A stretch of 64,000 bases of DNA from Paenibacillus ottowii. GTDB lineage: Bacteria; Bacillota; Bacilli; Paenibacillales; Paenibacillaceae. The number at the start of each line of letters is the position of its first letter. The stretch's first letter is position 1. Under the pieces are notes generated by a model that saw only the letters and a program-made list of their open reading frames with translations, was not told the DNA's origin and did no database searches. A program made the translations under genes and the position numbers. Shown piece by piece: positions 51,570 to 60,775 of this stretch. Location of the stretch: the NCBI RefSeq assembly GCF_006874425.1, contig NZ_VIJZ01000002.1, positions 248,001 through 312,000 of the forward strand, in the 5' to 3' direction.

Positions 51570-52352
51570 CTATTTTTCAATCACATTTCCCTGACTGTCA
51601 CGCACAGTAACCGCTATTCCCTCAGGCACAGCAATGGTAACGTCCAGCTGATGATGTGTTTGCATAAAACGTGTGGGAACCTGGCTGAGAAGTACATACA
51701 GTGTATCTCCAACTTGCTTTGTTTGATACAGCTCCATTCCTTTGAAATCTTCCTCATTGCCTGTATAGACATAACTCCCGAACACATGCACCTCCGGTGA
51801 GGTGGTTGCGTCAATTTTGACTGCATAAGGGTCTTCACCCTGCACAATCACCTTGGTTACTCCGGCTGGCAGCTTTTCATGCCAATCTGGAAGAATCCTT
51901 GTTTCCTGTACCGAACTCATTATTTCTCTAACTTGCGGAGTGATCCCTAATGAACTGACCAGCGCAAATCCAATACAACAAAAAACCAATACCGCCGTAA
52001 TAAACATGCTAAACACATCATATCGAATGCGCTCACGTGTCCCTTTCCAGGCAGTATACATTAAAATTTCCAGTCCCAGCAAAACAAATACGACAGGCCA
52101 CCAGGTTAGTGCCTGATCCAGTATGCCTACTCCCCAAAACTTGGAGGCAAACGTTACGCCCCCCAGCAGCACCAAGAACAGCCCCATTGATAGTCTTCCG
52201 ACTTTCCATACACCTGTTGGCGCGTTGGAGTTCTTAGAGGTACTATTCTTATGAGATGAAGTGCCCAATATGCCTGTTGCACCAGTCATGTCGTTTTGAG
52301 AGTGATGGGCTCCCTTAAAGGAAGCCTCACTCTTTGAAAATTCAGTATCCAT
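51570..52352 (-). CDS. Membrane protein with LiaF-like transmembrane region
   Basis: 260-residue protein. A polar N-terminus of about 45 residues is followed by a block of four membrane segments with WKVGRLSMGLFLVLLGGVTF, WWPVVFVLLGLEIL and SMFITAVLVFCCIGFAL. This resembles the membrane part of LiaF/LiaI-like proteins. The C-terminal 110 residues are an extracytoplasmic beta domain ending VTVRDSQGNVIEK. LiaF-type proteins inhibit cell-envelope stress sensors. It starts one base after the upstream multi-pass gene, in the ECF sigma operon, which points to envelope stress (inference). Confidence 0.78.
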   Translation of the reverse strand: MDTEFSKSEASFKGAHHSQNDMTGATGILGTSSHKNSTSKNSNAPTGVWKVGRLSMGLFLVLLGGVTFASKFWGVGILDQALTWWPVVFVLLGLEILMYTAWKGTRERIRYDVFSMFITAVLVFCCIGFALVSSLGITPQVREIMSSVQETRILPDWHEKLPAGVTKVIVQGEDPYAVKIDATTSPEVHVFGSYVYTGNEEDFKGMELYQTKQVGDTLYVLLSQVPTRFMQTHHQLDVTIAVPEGIAVTVRDSQGNVIEK

Positions 52353-52353
52353 T

Positions 52354-53619
52354 TTATCGTTTCTCCTTTGCTCGCTTAGATTTGGAATTGCCGATCATCA
52401 TCCAAACACCGCCGCCAATTAATAGGAGGGAGACAATAATGGTTCTTAAATACATGTCAACTATGTTGTAAATTCGTTCATCCGGGAACAGGCGATCCAG
52501 TGTTGGAACAAGTACGTTAATCAGGATGTAGTATGCACCCAGCAGAAGCAGTCCTAAGCCTACCCAGCGGTGATATTGAGCAAACATACCGATCACAGGC
52601 TTGTCGATCAGCTGCTCCCGTCCATAACGGCTTACCTGCTGCAATGCATCAAAAAAGCTGTAAAACCAGACCACCGGAATGAGGAACAAAAAGAGTGAGA
52701 GATGTAGCACGTCCAGTATATAGATAAATCCTAAAAATAGTAGCATAAGCTGGAGTCCACGTTTTTGCAAACCAATATACATATGCCCAGCACCCGGAAA
52801 TACCGATAAAATGGTAGCCAGCATTTTACTACGACGTCCCTCAACTCTTCCATGCTCCAGTTCCTCAAACAAAGTCCGATCCTGAAGAATGTCTCCGGCT
52901 TGTTTGCGGTGTACATGCTGCACCGCATCAAACATACAATACAGCCAAATAATCGGCAATACGCCCGCAAACGCCAAAAATCCGGATTCGTTCGTAATGC
53001 TGGTAATAAAGACGAGAATCGCTCCAAAGCCAAAGAAGGATAGCAGAAAAGACAAGCCACGCTGCATCAGCCCCAAATGAAGGTGTCCCAATCCAGGAAT
53101 AAATGACAGCAAAATCGTAAAAAATCGCTCATTGTCTGATCCTTTTTGAAAAGCAGGTGATCCTGCCATACCATAGTAGCCTTGTTGATAATGGTTATGG
53201 TCTGGGCCAGATCCCATACCCGCTCCCGGGGCATTTGTGCCTGTGTCCGTTGCCCCCTCTGGTACCTCTCCTGTTAAACCAGTCTCTCCATAAGGTCCAC
53301 TTTGCGAGTAAAAGCCATATGGATTGGGTCCTACATGAGGGGGATATGGAGCAGCAACTGCACGAGGATCATAACGTAACAAGCTAATCACAATGTGCAG
53401 CATGCTGAGTCCCCACAAAAGAGCAGCAACAAATATACTTCCCAGAAAAGGCGTTCCATCCCTTGACACTACTGAAAAAAATAATCCTCCAGCCAGAAAT
53501 CCGAAAAACAAAATAGTATATACAAACGAATTGGCTTTTCTGGTCCAGTAATAATGTCCTACACCTGGAATGATGTTCAATAGAAATGCCAAGAGCTTGC
53601 TTCGTTCCGTATAAGGCAT
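52354..53619 (-). CDS. Multi-pass membrane protein with three TM2-like repeats
   Basis: 421-residue membrane protein built from three copies of a unit of about 100 residues that starts with a Pro-Gly-x-Gly-His hairpin: LLAFLLNIIPGVGHYYW, FFTILLSFIPGLGHLHLGL and LATILSVFPGAGHMYIGL. Each is followed by hydrophobic segments and ends with a W/D-x-x-x-x-V/Q tail (WLYCMFDAVQHVHR, WFYSFFDALQQVSR). Units 1 and 2 are separated by a Pro/Gly/Tyr-rich cytoplasmic linker. The hairpins recall TM2-domain proteins. Function unknown; third gene of the ECF sigma operon. Confidence 0.75.
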   Translation of the reverse strand: MPYTERSKLLAFLLNIIPGVGHYYWTRKANSFVYTILFFGFLAGGLFFSVVSRDGTPFLGSIFVAALLWGLSMLHIVISLLRYDPRAVAAPYPPHVGPNPYGFYSQSGPYGETGLTGEVPEGATDTGTNAPGAGMGSGPDHNHYQQGYYGMAGSPAFQKGSDNERFFTILLSFIPGLGHLHLGLMQRGLSFLLSFFGFGAILVFITSITNESGFLAFAGVLPIIWLYCMFDAVQHVHRKQAGDILQDRTLFEELEHGRVEGRRSKMLATILSVFPGAGHMYIGLQKRGLQLMLLFLGFIYILDVLHLSLFLFLIPVVWFYSFFDALQQVSRYGREQLIDKPVIGMFAQYHRWVGLGLLLLGAYYILINVLVPTLDRLFPDERIYNIVDMYLRTIIVSLLLIGGGVWMMIGNSKSKRAKEKR

Positions 53620-53706
53620 TGCTACACTTCCTTTCTATTTATGAGAACTTGATAAATGTCCAACTGAAGGCTGGTTTAAACTTGTTCATCTTACCCTTTC
53701 ATTTAT

Positions 53707-54174
53707 TCAGGGCTTTAATTTATCGAGCCAGGTTGTTGTAGCTTGCATGATTTCTTCGCTGTAAGACACGCGTTCATTGGGAGGCATCTGCTTTCCGCCT
53801 GAATGCGGCATCATTTTGTCAAAGGCTCCACTAGATAGCAAGATCAACGTTAGGCTTGCCGCAATAACATAATGAAATACAGGTTTTTCAAACCAACGGC
53901 GTTTTTTGAATACAACTTGATTCGGCACTTCTATATCGGGGAGAACGGCCATTACCTGATCTGTGAAGCGTTCCGTATCCATCCAGGCAGAGTATTCTTT
54001 CAGTGCCGGCTCTAATTGCTCCAATGCAACAAGATATAACATTAGCGCTTGTTCATCTTGTAACAAGAGCTTTTCCAGCCGAGTAGATTCCTCTATCGTA
54101 CAAGTTCCTGTAATGTATGCATGCCAGTCATTCGTTTGCCCTTCCATCCACGGTCTATCCTGTTGGTCAGTCAT
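53707..54174 (-). CDS. Anti-sigma factor-like single-pass membrane protein
   Basis: 155-residue protein with a cytoplasmic N-terminal region, one membrane segment (about residues 100-119, YVIAASLTLILLSSGAF) and a short outer tail. Its ATG 54174 overlaps the sigma gene stop by 4 bases (ATGA), the usual coupling of ECF sigma and anti-sigma genes. The zinc-binding H-x3-C-x2-C motif of ZAS-type anti-sigmas is not intact (only HAYITGTC), so it would be a zinc-free variant. Role assigned from context. Confidence 0.8.
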   Translation of the reverse strand: MTDQQDRPWMEGQTNDWHAYITGTCTIEESTRLEKLLLQDEQALMLYLVALEQLEPALKEYSAWMDTERFTDQVMAVLPDIEVPNQVVFKKRRWFEKPVFHYVIAASLTLILLSSGAFDKMMPHSGGKQMPPNERVSYSEEIMQATTTWLDKLKP

Positions 54175-54719
54175 CGCCATTCCTCCTCCTTCCAGTGATT
54201 TCGAATCCATAGTCGTGCCCGATAGAGTCTGGACTCTACCGTTTTTAAAGCTACCTGCGTTTCTTGTGCGATTTGATCGTAGGTTTTGCCCTGCATATAG
54301 TAAGCTTGAATAATATCCCGATGTTGCTCGGGTAACTGGGCGATTTTTTGTGATAGTTCTACTGTTTGTTCTTCGCGGATGAGACGGGCCAGTACATCCT
54401 CATCCGGGGAAGGAAGCTGCACAAGGGATTGTGCCACGTCTATAAGCTCTGCAGGCCGCCTGTCTTGTTTGCGTTTGATATCCAGCGCTTTATGGAGCGC
54501 AATTCGGCTCAGCCACGTTTTAAACCCTTCGTTCCGGTACTGGGGGAGAGACTTGTACACCTGAACGAACGCCTCCTGCGCGGCATCTTCCGCTTCCTTA
54601 CTGTCATGTAATACCGAATAGGCCACATGAAATACATGCTTGCTGTACAACTCTACGATCTCACGGAACGCCTGCCGGTCACCAGACCGGATTCGTTCAA
54701 TGATTCTCTCTATATCAAT
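54171..54719 (-). CDS. ECF-type RNA polymerase sigma factor, apparent AUU start
   Basis: Extracytoplasmic-function sigma factor, 182 residues. Region 2 is VFHVAYSVLHDSKEAEDAAQEAFVQVYKSLPQYR with WLSRIALHKALD; region 4 is LPEQHRDIIQAYYMQGKTYDQIAQETQVALKTVESRLYRARLW. The listed long frame begins at TTG 54650, which would cut off the first helix of region 2. The frame is open upstream (IDIERIIERIRSGDRQAFRE, clearly sigma-like) and contains no ATG, GTG or TTG, but ATT 54719 has GGGGGAG 6 bases upstream. I take AUU as the start. First gene of the operon with the anti-sigma. Confidence 0.88.
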   Translation of the reverse strand: MDIERIIERIRSGDRQAFREIVELYSKHVFHVAYSVLHDSKEAEDAAQEAFVQVYKSLPQYRNEGFKTWLSRIALHKALDIKRKQDRRPAELIDVAQSLVQLPSPDEDVLARLIREEQTVELSQKIAQLPEQHRDIIQAYYMQGKTYDQIAQETQVALKTVESRLYRARLWIRNHWKEEEWR

Positions 54720-54777
54720 GACGCTCTCCCCCTTCCCAATACTATAGACGCCAGAGAATTTTCTCCCCCTGCATATT

Positions 54778-54831
54778 TCGAAAAAAAATATTTAAAAAGG
54801 ACACACCCTTCAACTCGAAAGGTGCGTCCTC
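54778..54831 (-). terminator. Intrinsic terminator after dnaD
   Basis: Minus-strand stem AGGACGCACC / GGTGTGTCCT followed by TTTTAAATATTTTTTTT. It separates asnS-dnaD from the ECF sigma operon. Confidence 0.85.
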
Positions 54832-54909
54832 TATCATTAAAGCTTATTTACACTTCATTGTGAAAGTTATAATGCATAAATCGGTTACCTGAAAGGTCGT
54901 TCTATGATT

Positions 54910-55638
54910 TTAACTACGACCACCACTACGGAATCGCTGGGCATATTCTTTCGCATCCTGAGCATTACGGACCCGGTTTCGGCTCCACTCTAACAAAATG
55001 CGATCTATATACCGGAAATGTACTTTCCCGGCAAACACCGCTTCCTTCAGAGCCAGCAAAATCAGCTCCTCCGGATACCGATCCTGATCCACCCAGCTGC
55101 TGATCGTCTCGTATTCCATCGGTGATAACGGTCGGCCGAATTCTTTCTCAAAAATCGTGAACAAATTTCGTTCTTCTGTAAGCGGGGATTCCGATATTCC
55201 ATTCAGTAAATCCGGCTTCCCGGCAAACAAAATGTCATCTTCATCGTGCTGCTCTGAACGCTCGGCGATCATACATTCAGCCAGCTTGCGATACAGCCCC
55301 GTCAAGTTATAACGTTCAAATTGCACAGATGAGCTGCGGTCTTCTACGGAATCTATCCGCAAAAATCCTTCTTTCATGAGCTTGCTGAAATAAAGTGCGA
55401 TTTCGTTTGCAGTGCAACCCATACGAGCCTGCAATTGCTCCCATGTCGGAAAATCATTACGTTCCGCTTGTTTAAATGCAAGTAACTGCATCAGCAGCAG
55501 CATTTCACCATCCGTCAGCCGAAGCGTCCGATAATGCTTGAGCAGGGCGTAGGGAATTTGAACCATTCCGGTTTCCATAGCGTAGGCTACTCCCTCCGCC
55601 CATTCTGCCGCTGATGTCTTGTTGAATGATCCTGTCAT
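54910..55638 (-). CDS. dnaD: DnaD-like replication initiation protein
   Basis: Primosomal protein that, with DnaB and DnaI, helps load the replicative helicase in Firmicutes. 242 residues. N-terminal winged-helix domain (VQIPYALLKHYRTLRLTDGEMLLLMQLLAFKQAERNDFP pattern, FPTWEQLQARMGCTANEI) and the C-terminal DnaD/DnaB2 domain with LFTIFEKEFGRPLSPMEYETISSWVDQDRYPEELI and the closing YIDRILLEWSRN. It starts 3 bases after the asnS stop, the Bacillus order. Confidence 0.94.
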   Translation of the reverse strand: MTGSFNKTSAAEWAEGVAYAMETGMVQIPYALLKHYRTLRLTDGEMLLLMQLLAFKQAERNDFPTWEQLQARMGCTANEIALYFSKLMKEGFLRIDSVEDRSSSVQFERYNLTGLYRKLAECMIAERSEQHDEDDILFAGKPDLLNGISESPLTEERNLFTIFEKEFGRPLSPMEYETISSWVDQDRYPEELILLALKEAVFAGKVHFRYIDRILLEWSRNRVRNAQDAKEYAQRFRSGGRS

Positions 55639-55641
55639 TGA

Positions 55642-56937
55642 TTATGGATACAAACGATACAGCATACGTGGGAACGGAATTGTTTCACGTACATGATCGA
55701 GTCCACAAATCCAGGCCACTGTACGCTCCAGTCCCAATCCAAAGCCGGAATGCGGAACGGTACCATAGGTGCGCAGATCCATATACCATTGGTAAGCCTC
55801 ACGTGGCAAATTATGCTCGTTAAAACGTTCTTCCATCAGTGCTGGATCGTCAATCCGTTGGGAACCCCCGATAATTTCGCCATACCCTTCAGGTGCGATC
55901 ATATCGGCGCACAGAACAACCTCTGGGCGGGCTGGGTCAGGTTTCATATAGAATGCTTTAATGTGAGTCGGCCAATGCGTAATGAACACGGGCTTGTTAT
56001 ATCTTTCGGCAATAGCTGTTTCATGAGGAGCACCAAAGTCTTCACCCCACGGGATATCGAATCCTTCACCTTGAAGGAAGGCAATTGCCTCATCGTACGT
56101 AATCCGTGGGAATTCGCCTTGAATTTGTTCCAGCTTCGAAACATCGCGTCCGATAGCTTCAAGCTCCTTTGCACAATTTTTCAGAACAGACTGCACGATA
56201 TGGCTTACAAACTGCTCCTGAATGCACAAGGATTCTTCATGATCCACAAACGCCATCTCAGGCTCGATCATCCAGAACTCAATCAAGTGACGGCGTGTTT
56301 TGGACTTTTCCGCACGGAAGGTTGGACCAAAGGAATACACTTTACCCAGCGCCATTGCCGCAGCTTCCATGTACAATTGTCCACTTTGTGTCAAATAGGC
56401 ATCTTCGTCAAAATATTTGATATGGAACAACTCTGTTGTACCTTCTGCAGAAGATGGAGTTAAAATAGGCGGGTCTACTTTCGTAAAACCATTGCCGTTG
56501 AAAAATTCCTGTACAGCCCGGATAATTTCCGCCCGGATAATCAGAACAGCACGTTGCTTGGCGGAACGCAGCCACAAGTGGCGATGGTCCATCAGAAAGT
56601 CTACACCGTGCTCTTTGGGAGTAATCGGGTAGTTTTCGGTCAAATGAATGATTTCAATACCTGTAACCGTTAGTTCAAAGCCCGATTGGCTACGTGGCTC
56701 CTCACGCACGATTCCAGTTACATAAAGGGAGCTCTCTTGAGTCAAGGATTTGGCGTCATTCCAAATATCCTCCGACACTTCGCTTTTCACGATAACCCCT
56801 TGAATATACCCGCTGCCGTCTCGCAGTTGCAGGAACTGAATTTTACCACTGGACCGCTTATTGTTTACCCAAGCGCCGATTGTAACCGTTTCCCCTACAT
56901 GGCGGCCCACTTGGGCAATCGTACTTTTATTTGTCAT
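55642..56937 (-). CDS. asnS: Asparaginyl-tRNA synthetase
   Basis: Class IIb synthetase charging tRNA-Asn. 431 residues: N-terminal OB-fold anticodon domain ([31 protein letters not shown]), motif 1 [21 protein letters not shown], motif 2 [24 protein letters not shown], motif 3 [16 protein letters not shown]. AsnS rather than AspS or AsxS is inferred from length, the missing AspRS insertion and the dnaD neighbour. No T-box precedes it. Confidence 0.95.
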   Translation of the reverse strand: MTNKSTIAQVGRHVGETVTIGAWVNNKRSSGKIQFLQLRDGSGYIQGVIVKSEVSEDIWNDAKSLTQESSLYVTGIVREEPRSQSGFELTVTGIEIIHLTENYPITPKEHGVDFLMDHRHLWLRSAKQRAVLIIRAEIIRAVQEFFNGNGFTKVDPPILTPSSAEGTTELFHIKYFDEDAYLTQSGQLYMEAAAMALGKVYSFGPTFRAEKSKTRRHLIEFWMIEPEMAFVDHEESLCIQEQFVSHIVQSVLKNCAKELEAIGRDVSKLEQIQGEFPRITYDEAIAFLQGEGFDIPWGEDFGAPHETAIAERYNKPVFITHWPTHIKAFYMKPDPARPEVVLCADMIAPEGYGEIIGGSQRIDDPALMEERFNEHNLPREAYQWYMDLRTYGTVPHSGFGLGLERTVAWICGLDHVRETIPFPRMLYRLYP

Positions 56938-56960
56938 GACCGTCTTCTCTCCTTAAACCG

Positions 56961-56997
56961 AAAATCAAACAGCCCTTCCCCTTGGGTCAGGCTGTTT
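56961..56997 (-). terminator. Terminator after ackA
   Basis: Minus-strand stem AAACAGCC / GGCTGTTT with a 14-base loop followed by GATTTTC, about 75 bases after the ackA stop. Confidence 0.65.
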
Positions 56998-57070
56998 GCT
57001 CTCGCTGTTTGGTGCATGCAGAACTTAAACTATAGGTCCGCATGTATAAAGTTTACATTTAGGGACCGAA

Positions 57071-58267
57071 CTACTGAACCAGACGGAACGTATCACGGGC
57101 AATTACCAGTTCTTCGTTCGTTGGAATGATCAGTACTTCTACCTTCGAGTTTGCAGTTGTAATCCGACGAATCTCGCCAGAACGAACAGCATTCAACGAT
57201 TCATCCAGTTCGATACCGAGGAATGTCAGTTGCTCCAACACTCTTTTACGCAGAACGACGGAGTTTTCGCCTACGCCTGCCGTAAATACAATTACGTCTA
57301 CCCCGTTCATTGCGGCAGCATACGAACCAATATACTTACGCAGACGGTATTCATACATTTCAAATGCCAATGTAGTATTAGGCTCGCCTTTTTCCATACC
57401 TTCTGTGACTTCACGCATATCACTGCTGATACCAGAAATAGCTAGAAGTCCACTATGCTTGTTCAGCATGGAATTGACTTCATTGACAGTCAATTCTTCT
57501 TTGTTCATGACATAAGGCACGATCGCTGGATCCAAATCACCACTACGAGTACCCATCATAAGACCTTCTAATGGAGTCATACCCATGGAAGTATCTACGG
57601 ACAAACCGCCTTGAACTGCTGTTACACTACCGCCATTACCGATATGACAAGTGATAATCTTCAGGTCTTCCAAAGGACGGCCGACAAATTTGGCAGCTTC
57701 CTTACTTACAAAGTCATGGGAGGTACCGTGTGCACCGTAACGACGAACCTTGTACTTATTGTACAACACTCTAGGGATGGCGTACATATAAGCTTTTTCA
57801 GGCATAGTTTGATGGAACGAAGTATCGAATACCACAACCTGCGGTACTTCTGGCATATTCGTCTCAGCCGCTTTAATCCCCATCATGGATGCCGGGTTAT
57901 GCAGCGGAGCCAGGTCGAACAAACGGCGGATTTCACTCTTCGCTTCAGGTGTTACGAGTGCTGACTGTTTGAAGATTTCGCCACCATGAACCACACGATG
58001 ACCCACAGCCTGAATTTCACTAATACTGGAGATGACACCATGCTCTGCATCTGTGAGTGCATTCAGCACTTTGCGGATGGCTGTAGTGTGCTCCAAAATT
58101 TCGCTAACTTCAGTGTATTCTTCCTTATTGGTTGGTTTATGCGTCAGAATAGAGGAATCCATACCAATACGTTCTACCAAACCTTTTGCCAAAACGGACT
58201 CGTCCGTCATATCATATAATTGGTATTTCAGGGAAGAACTACCTGCGTTGATTACGAGAATTTTCAT
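57071..58267 (-). CDS. ackA: Acetate kinase
   Basis: Makes ATP and acetate from acetyl phosphate in fermentation. 398 residues. Motifs: VINAGSSSLKYQL, AVGHRVVHGGEIF, VFDTSFHQTMPEKAYMYAIP, RYGAHGTSHDFVSKEA, THIGNGGS-type CHIGNGGSVTAVQGG, DTSMGMTPLEGLMMGTRSGDLDPAI and FTAGVGENS. Its ATG overlaps the hbd stop by 4 bases (ATGA), so the two are coupled. pta is not in the window. No CcpA (cre) site was recognised. Confidence 0.97.
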   Translation of the reverse strand: MKILVINAGSSSLKYQLYDMTDESVLAKGLVERIGMDSSILTHKPTNKEEYTEVSEILEHTTAIRKVLNALTDAEHGVISSISEIQAVGHRVVHGGEIFKQSALVTPEAKSEIRRLFDLAPLHNPASMMGIKAAETNMPEVPQVVVFDTSFHQTMPEKAYMYAIPRVLYNKYKVRRYGAHGTSHDFVSKEAAKFVGRPLEDLKIITCHIGNGGSVTAVQGGLSVDTSMGMTPLEGLMMGTRSGDLDPAIVPYVMNKEELTVNEVNSMLNKHSGLLAISGISSDMREVTEGMEKGEPNTTLAFEMYEYRLRKYIGSYAAAMNGVDVIVFTAGVGENSVVLRKRVLEQLTFLGIELDESLNAVRSGEIRRITTANSKVEVLIIPTNEELVIARDTFRLVQ

Positions 58268-59136
58268 ATCCGGTCACCATCCTTGTCATACTTGAAGAAA
58301 CCTTCGCCCGATTTCACGCCCAGATTACCTGCACGCACCATTTTCTTCAGGACGATGGACGGACGGTATTTCAGCTCGCCAAATTCACGGAACATCCGCT
58401 CCAAAGCGGCCAGAACGGAATCCAGACCAAAGCGGTCAGCCATTTCCAAAGGACCGTTTTGGAAGCTGTAGCCGATACGCATAGCATCATCGATATCTTC
58501 CGCGGAAGCTACACCCTCTTGAAGTACATGAGCCGCTTCGTTAATCAGGAGGCAGATAATCCGGCTAGTTACAAAGCCAGGAGATTCATAAATCATGACT
58601 CCTTTTTTCTCCACAATTTCTTCCACAAACATTTTAGTGTTTTCAAATGTTTCGTCTGATGTTTTCAAACCACGAATAATTTCCACAAGATCAATACGGG
58701 ATACTGGATAAATAAAGTGCATACCAATAACACGCTCTGGATACTTGGTCGAGCTAGCAAGCTCGGTCAGGCTCAGCGTGGATGTATTACTTGCAAGAAT
58801 AATATTGCTTGGACACACATGATCCAGCTCTTGGAAAACAGCTTTCTTCTCGTCCAGATTCTCTGTAATGGTTTCAATCACCATATCACAGCTAGCAAGC
58901 TCCGCCAGATGGGATACTTTTTCAATGCGAGATAAAATCAATTTTTTCTCTGCTTGAGTAATTGCCCATTTTTCGAGTTGCTTGTCTAGACTTGTTTCAA
59001 TCATATTATAAGCGTAGTCTAGTTTCTCTGGTGTCTGCTCTACTAGCAGCACATCGATTCCTTTGGACGCGAGCATTTCAGAAATACCCTGTCCCATGGT
59101 GCCGCCGCCAATGACGCCGATTTTTTTAAATTGCAT
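58264..59136 (-). CDS. 3-hydroxybutyryl-CoA dehydrogenase
   Basis: NAD(P)-dependent 3-hydroxyacyl-CoA dehydrogenase, 290 residues. N-terminal Rossmann motif KIGVIGGGTMGQGISEMLA, then SCDMVIETITENLDEKKAVF, SNTSTLSLTELA, and the catalytic-region block RVIGMHFIYPVSRIDLVEIIRG; C-terminal domain with ESPGFVTSRIICLLINEA. The family includes clostridial Hbd and Bacillus MmgB/YusL-like enzymes. Start ATG 59136 with GGAG 9 bases upstream; the longer frame has no support. It lies upstream of and overlaps ackA, which suggests a shared fermentative or acetyl-CoA role. Confidence 0.93.
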   Translation of the reverse strand: MQFKKIGVIGGGTMGQGISEMLASKGIDVLLVEQTPEKLDYAYNMIETSLDKQLEKWAITQAEKKLILSRIEKVSHLAELASCDMVIETITENLDEKKAVFQELDHVCPSNIILASNTSTLSLTELASSTKYPERVIGMHFIYPVSRIDLVEIIRGLKTSDETFENTKMFVEEIVEKKGVMIYESPGFVTSRIICLLINEAAHVLQEGVASAEDIDDAMRIGYSFQNGPLEMADRFGLDSVLAALERMFREFGELKYRPSIVLKKMVRAGNLGVKSGEGFFKYDKDGDRI

Positions 59137-59246
59137 GGTTCTTAACTCCACCCTTTCCTGGTCACTCTCATATATTGTATCCTTCTTTGTCGAAAAATAC
59201 ATGTTTATGTCCCAATAGATAATAATATCTTAGCACGGACTAAAAG

Positions 59247-59282
59247 TAAAAAAAAATAACCAGCATAAAAAATTATGCTGGT
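59247..59282 (-). terminator. Terminator containing the stop codon of the FtsH-like gene
   Basis: Perfect minus-strand stem ACCAGCATAA / TTATGCTGGT with loop TTTT followed by TATTTTTTTTT. The protease stop TAA lies in the stem. Confidence 0.9.
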
Positions 59283-60775
59283 AATAAAGCATTTTCACTA
59301 AATTGACATCTAAATTGATCTCCGGACAGAGTTTCTTCCTTCATCAGGATATCAAGAGAATTGTCGAACACAGGACGGTGCTTTTCCAACAACTCCAAAG
59401 TCCGGTTATGCAGATCATTCATAATCTCGCCATTTTCCCGCATAAGTTCTTCTTTTGTAACCATTTCCATGTTAATAATTCCAAGAGAAGTCAATCCGGA
59501 AGTCATCATCGTATGAACGATGTTCAGTGCCTGCTCAAAATCATTGCTTGAACCAGTACTCCGGCCCCCGTAGTACATTTCTTCAGCCGTAGCCCCTGCG
59601 AGCGAAATCATAATCTGCTCTTCCAGGTACTGCTTGGTATATAAATAATGCTCCTGCTGTGGATTGTGACGCACATAACCGAGCGCTTTCCCACGCGGAC
59701 TGAGCGCTACTTGACTTACGCTGCCAGGGCGAACGATTTCAGCCATTATAGCATGTCCCAACTCGTGAATCGCTACACGTTTTTTCTCTTCCAGTGTCGA
59801 TTCTCGGTCTGTTTTTTCACCCATCATCACCTTGTCAATCGCCATAGACAGATGACTCTGCGCAATCATTTGCTGATCCTGTCTCATGGCATAGATTGCT
59901 GCTTCATTCATGACGCTCTCAAGCTGCGCACCGGAAAAACCGTACGACTCCTCTGCGATTTTGTCCAAATTCGCATCTTCCTGGATCGGTTTGTTTTTGG
60001 CATGAATTTTAAGGATATGAAGACGGCCTTTCTTATCAGGCAAATCTACTTGAATATGACGGTCAAAACGTCCTGGACGCGTTAAGGCGCTGTCCAGCAT
60101 TTCTTTACGATTCGTTGCCGCAATGAGCAATATCCGCGGTGTATCTGCCGAATAAATGCCATCCATTTCTGTCAGCAATTGATTCAGAGTCTGATCATAT
60201 TCTCGTTGCTGTCCGCCCTCACGCTTACCGCCAATAACATCAATCTCATCAATAAAAATAATTGCATTTTCTTTCTTTTCCTTGGCTGCACGAGTGCGAG
60301 CCTCCCGAAACAACTCACGGACACGACCTGCGCCGACACCCACGTACATTTCAACAAATTCACTACCTGAAGCTGCAACAAACACAGAGTTGGTATAATG
60401 TGCAGCTGCTTTCGCCATCAGCGTTTTTCCTGTTCCCGGAGGGCCTGTGAGCAAAACACCTTTTAATGGACGAATGCCAAACTTGGAAATTTCATCATGT
60501 CGATTCAAAAAATCCAAGGCTTCACGCAATTCCTGTTTTGCGCTTTCTTGACCACCAATTTCCTCAAAAGTCAGCTTGTCCGGGCCATTTTTTTTACGTT
60601 TGCGTTCTTGCCCAGCACCTACGGCCAAGCCGCCACGCGCATGCATCAGCATTAACAAGCCGCTGAGCATCACGCCCGCAACCAGCAGAGGGATAATATT
60701 TACCCCTATAAAAACGAGAAATATAATGGTCACCGGTATAATACCGATTAATATTTCCTTGATCCATCTAGGCAT
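59273..60775 (-). CDS. FtsH-like AAA+ zinc metalloprotease without ectodomain
   Basis: Membrane-bound ATP-dependent protease of the FtsH family, 500 residues from ATG 60775 (GGGGG 9 bases upstream, overlapping the upstream gene by 8 bases). Walker A GPPGTGKT (111-118), Walker B IIFIDEID, SRH region RPGRFDRHI, zinc motif HELGH (337-341) and the third-ligand region STGSSNDFEQA are all present, so it should be active. It is shorter than housekeeping FtsH (usually 600-700 residues). The two N-terminal membrane segments (residues 8-45) follow each other almost directly, with no extracytoplasmic domain, and the usual acidic C-terminal tail is missing. The partner gene upstream supplies an outer domain instead. 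Confidence 0.9.
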   Translation of the reverse strand: MPRWIKEILIGIIPVTIIFLVFIGVNIIPLLVAGVMLSGLLMLMHARGGLAVGAGQERKRKKNGPDKLTFEEIGGQESAKQELREALDFLNRHDEISKFGIRPLKGVLLTGPPGTGKTLMAKAAAHYTNSVFVAASGSEFVEMYVGVGAGRVRELFREARTRAAKEKKENAIIFIDEIDVIGGKREGGQQREYDQTLNQLLTEMDGIYSADTPRILLIAATNRKEMLDSALTRPGRFDRHIQVDLPDKKGRLHILKIHAKNKPIQEDANLDKIAEESYGFSGAQLESVMNEAAIYAMRQDQQMIAQSHLSMAIDKVMMGEKTDRESTLEEKKRVAIHELGHAIMAEIVRPGSVSQVALSPRGKALGYVRHNPQQEHYLYTKQYLEEQIMISLAGATAEEMYYGGRSTGSSNDFEQALNIVHTMMTSGLTSLGIINMEMVTKEELMRENGEIMNDLHNRTLELLEKHRPVFDNSLDILMKEETLSGDQFRCQFSENALLPA

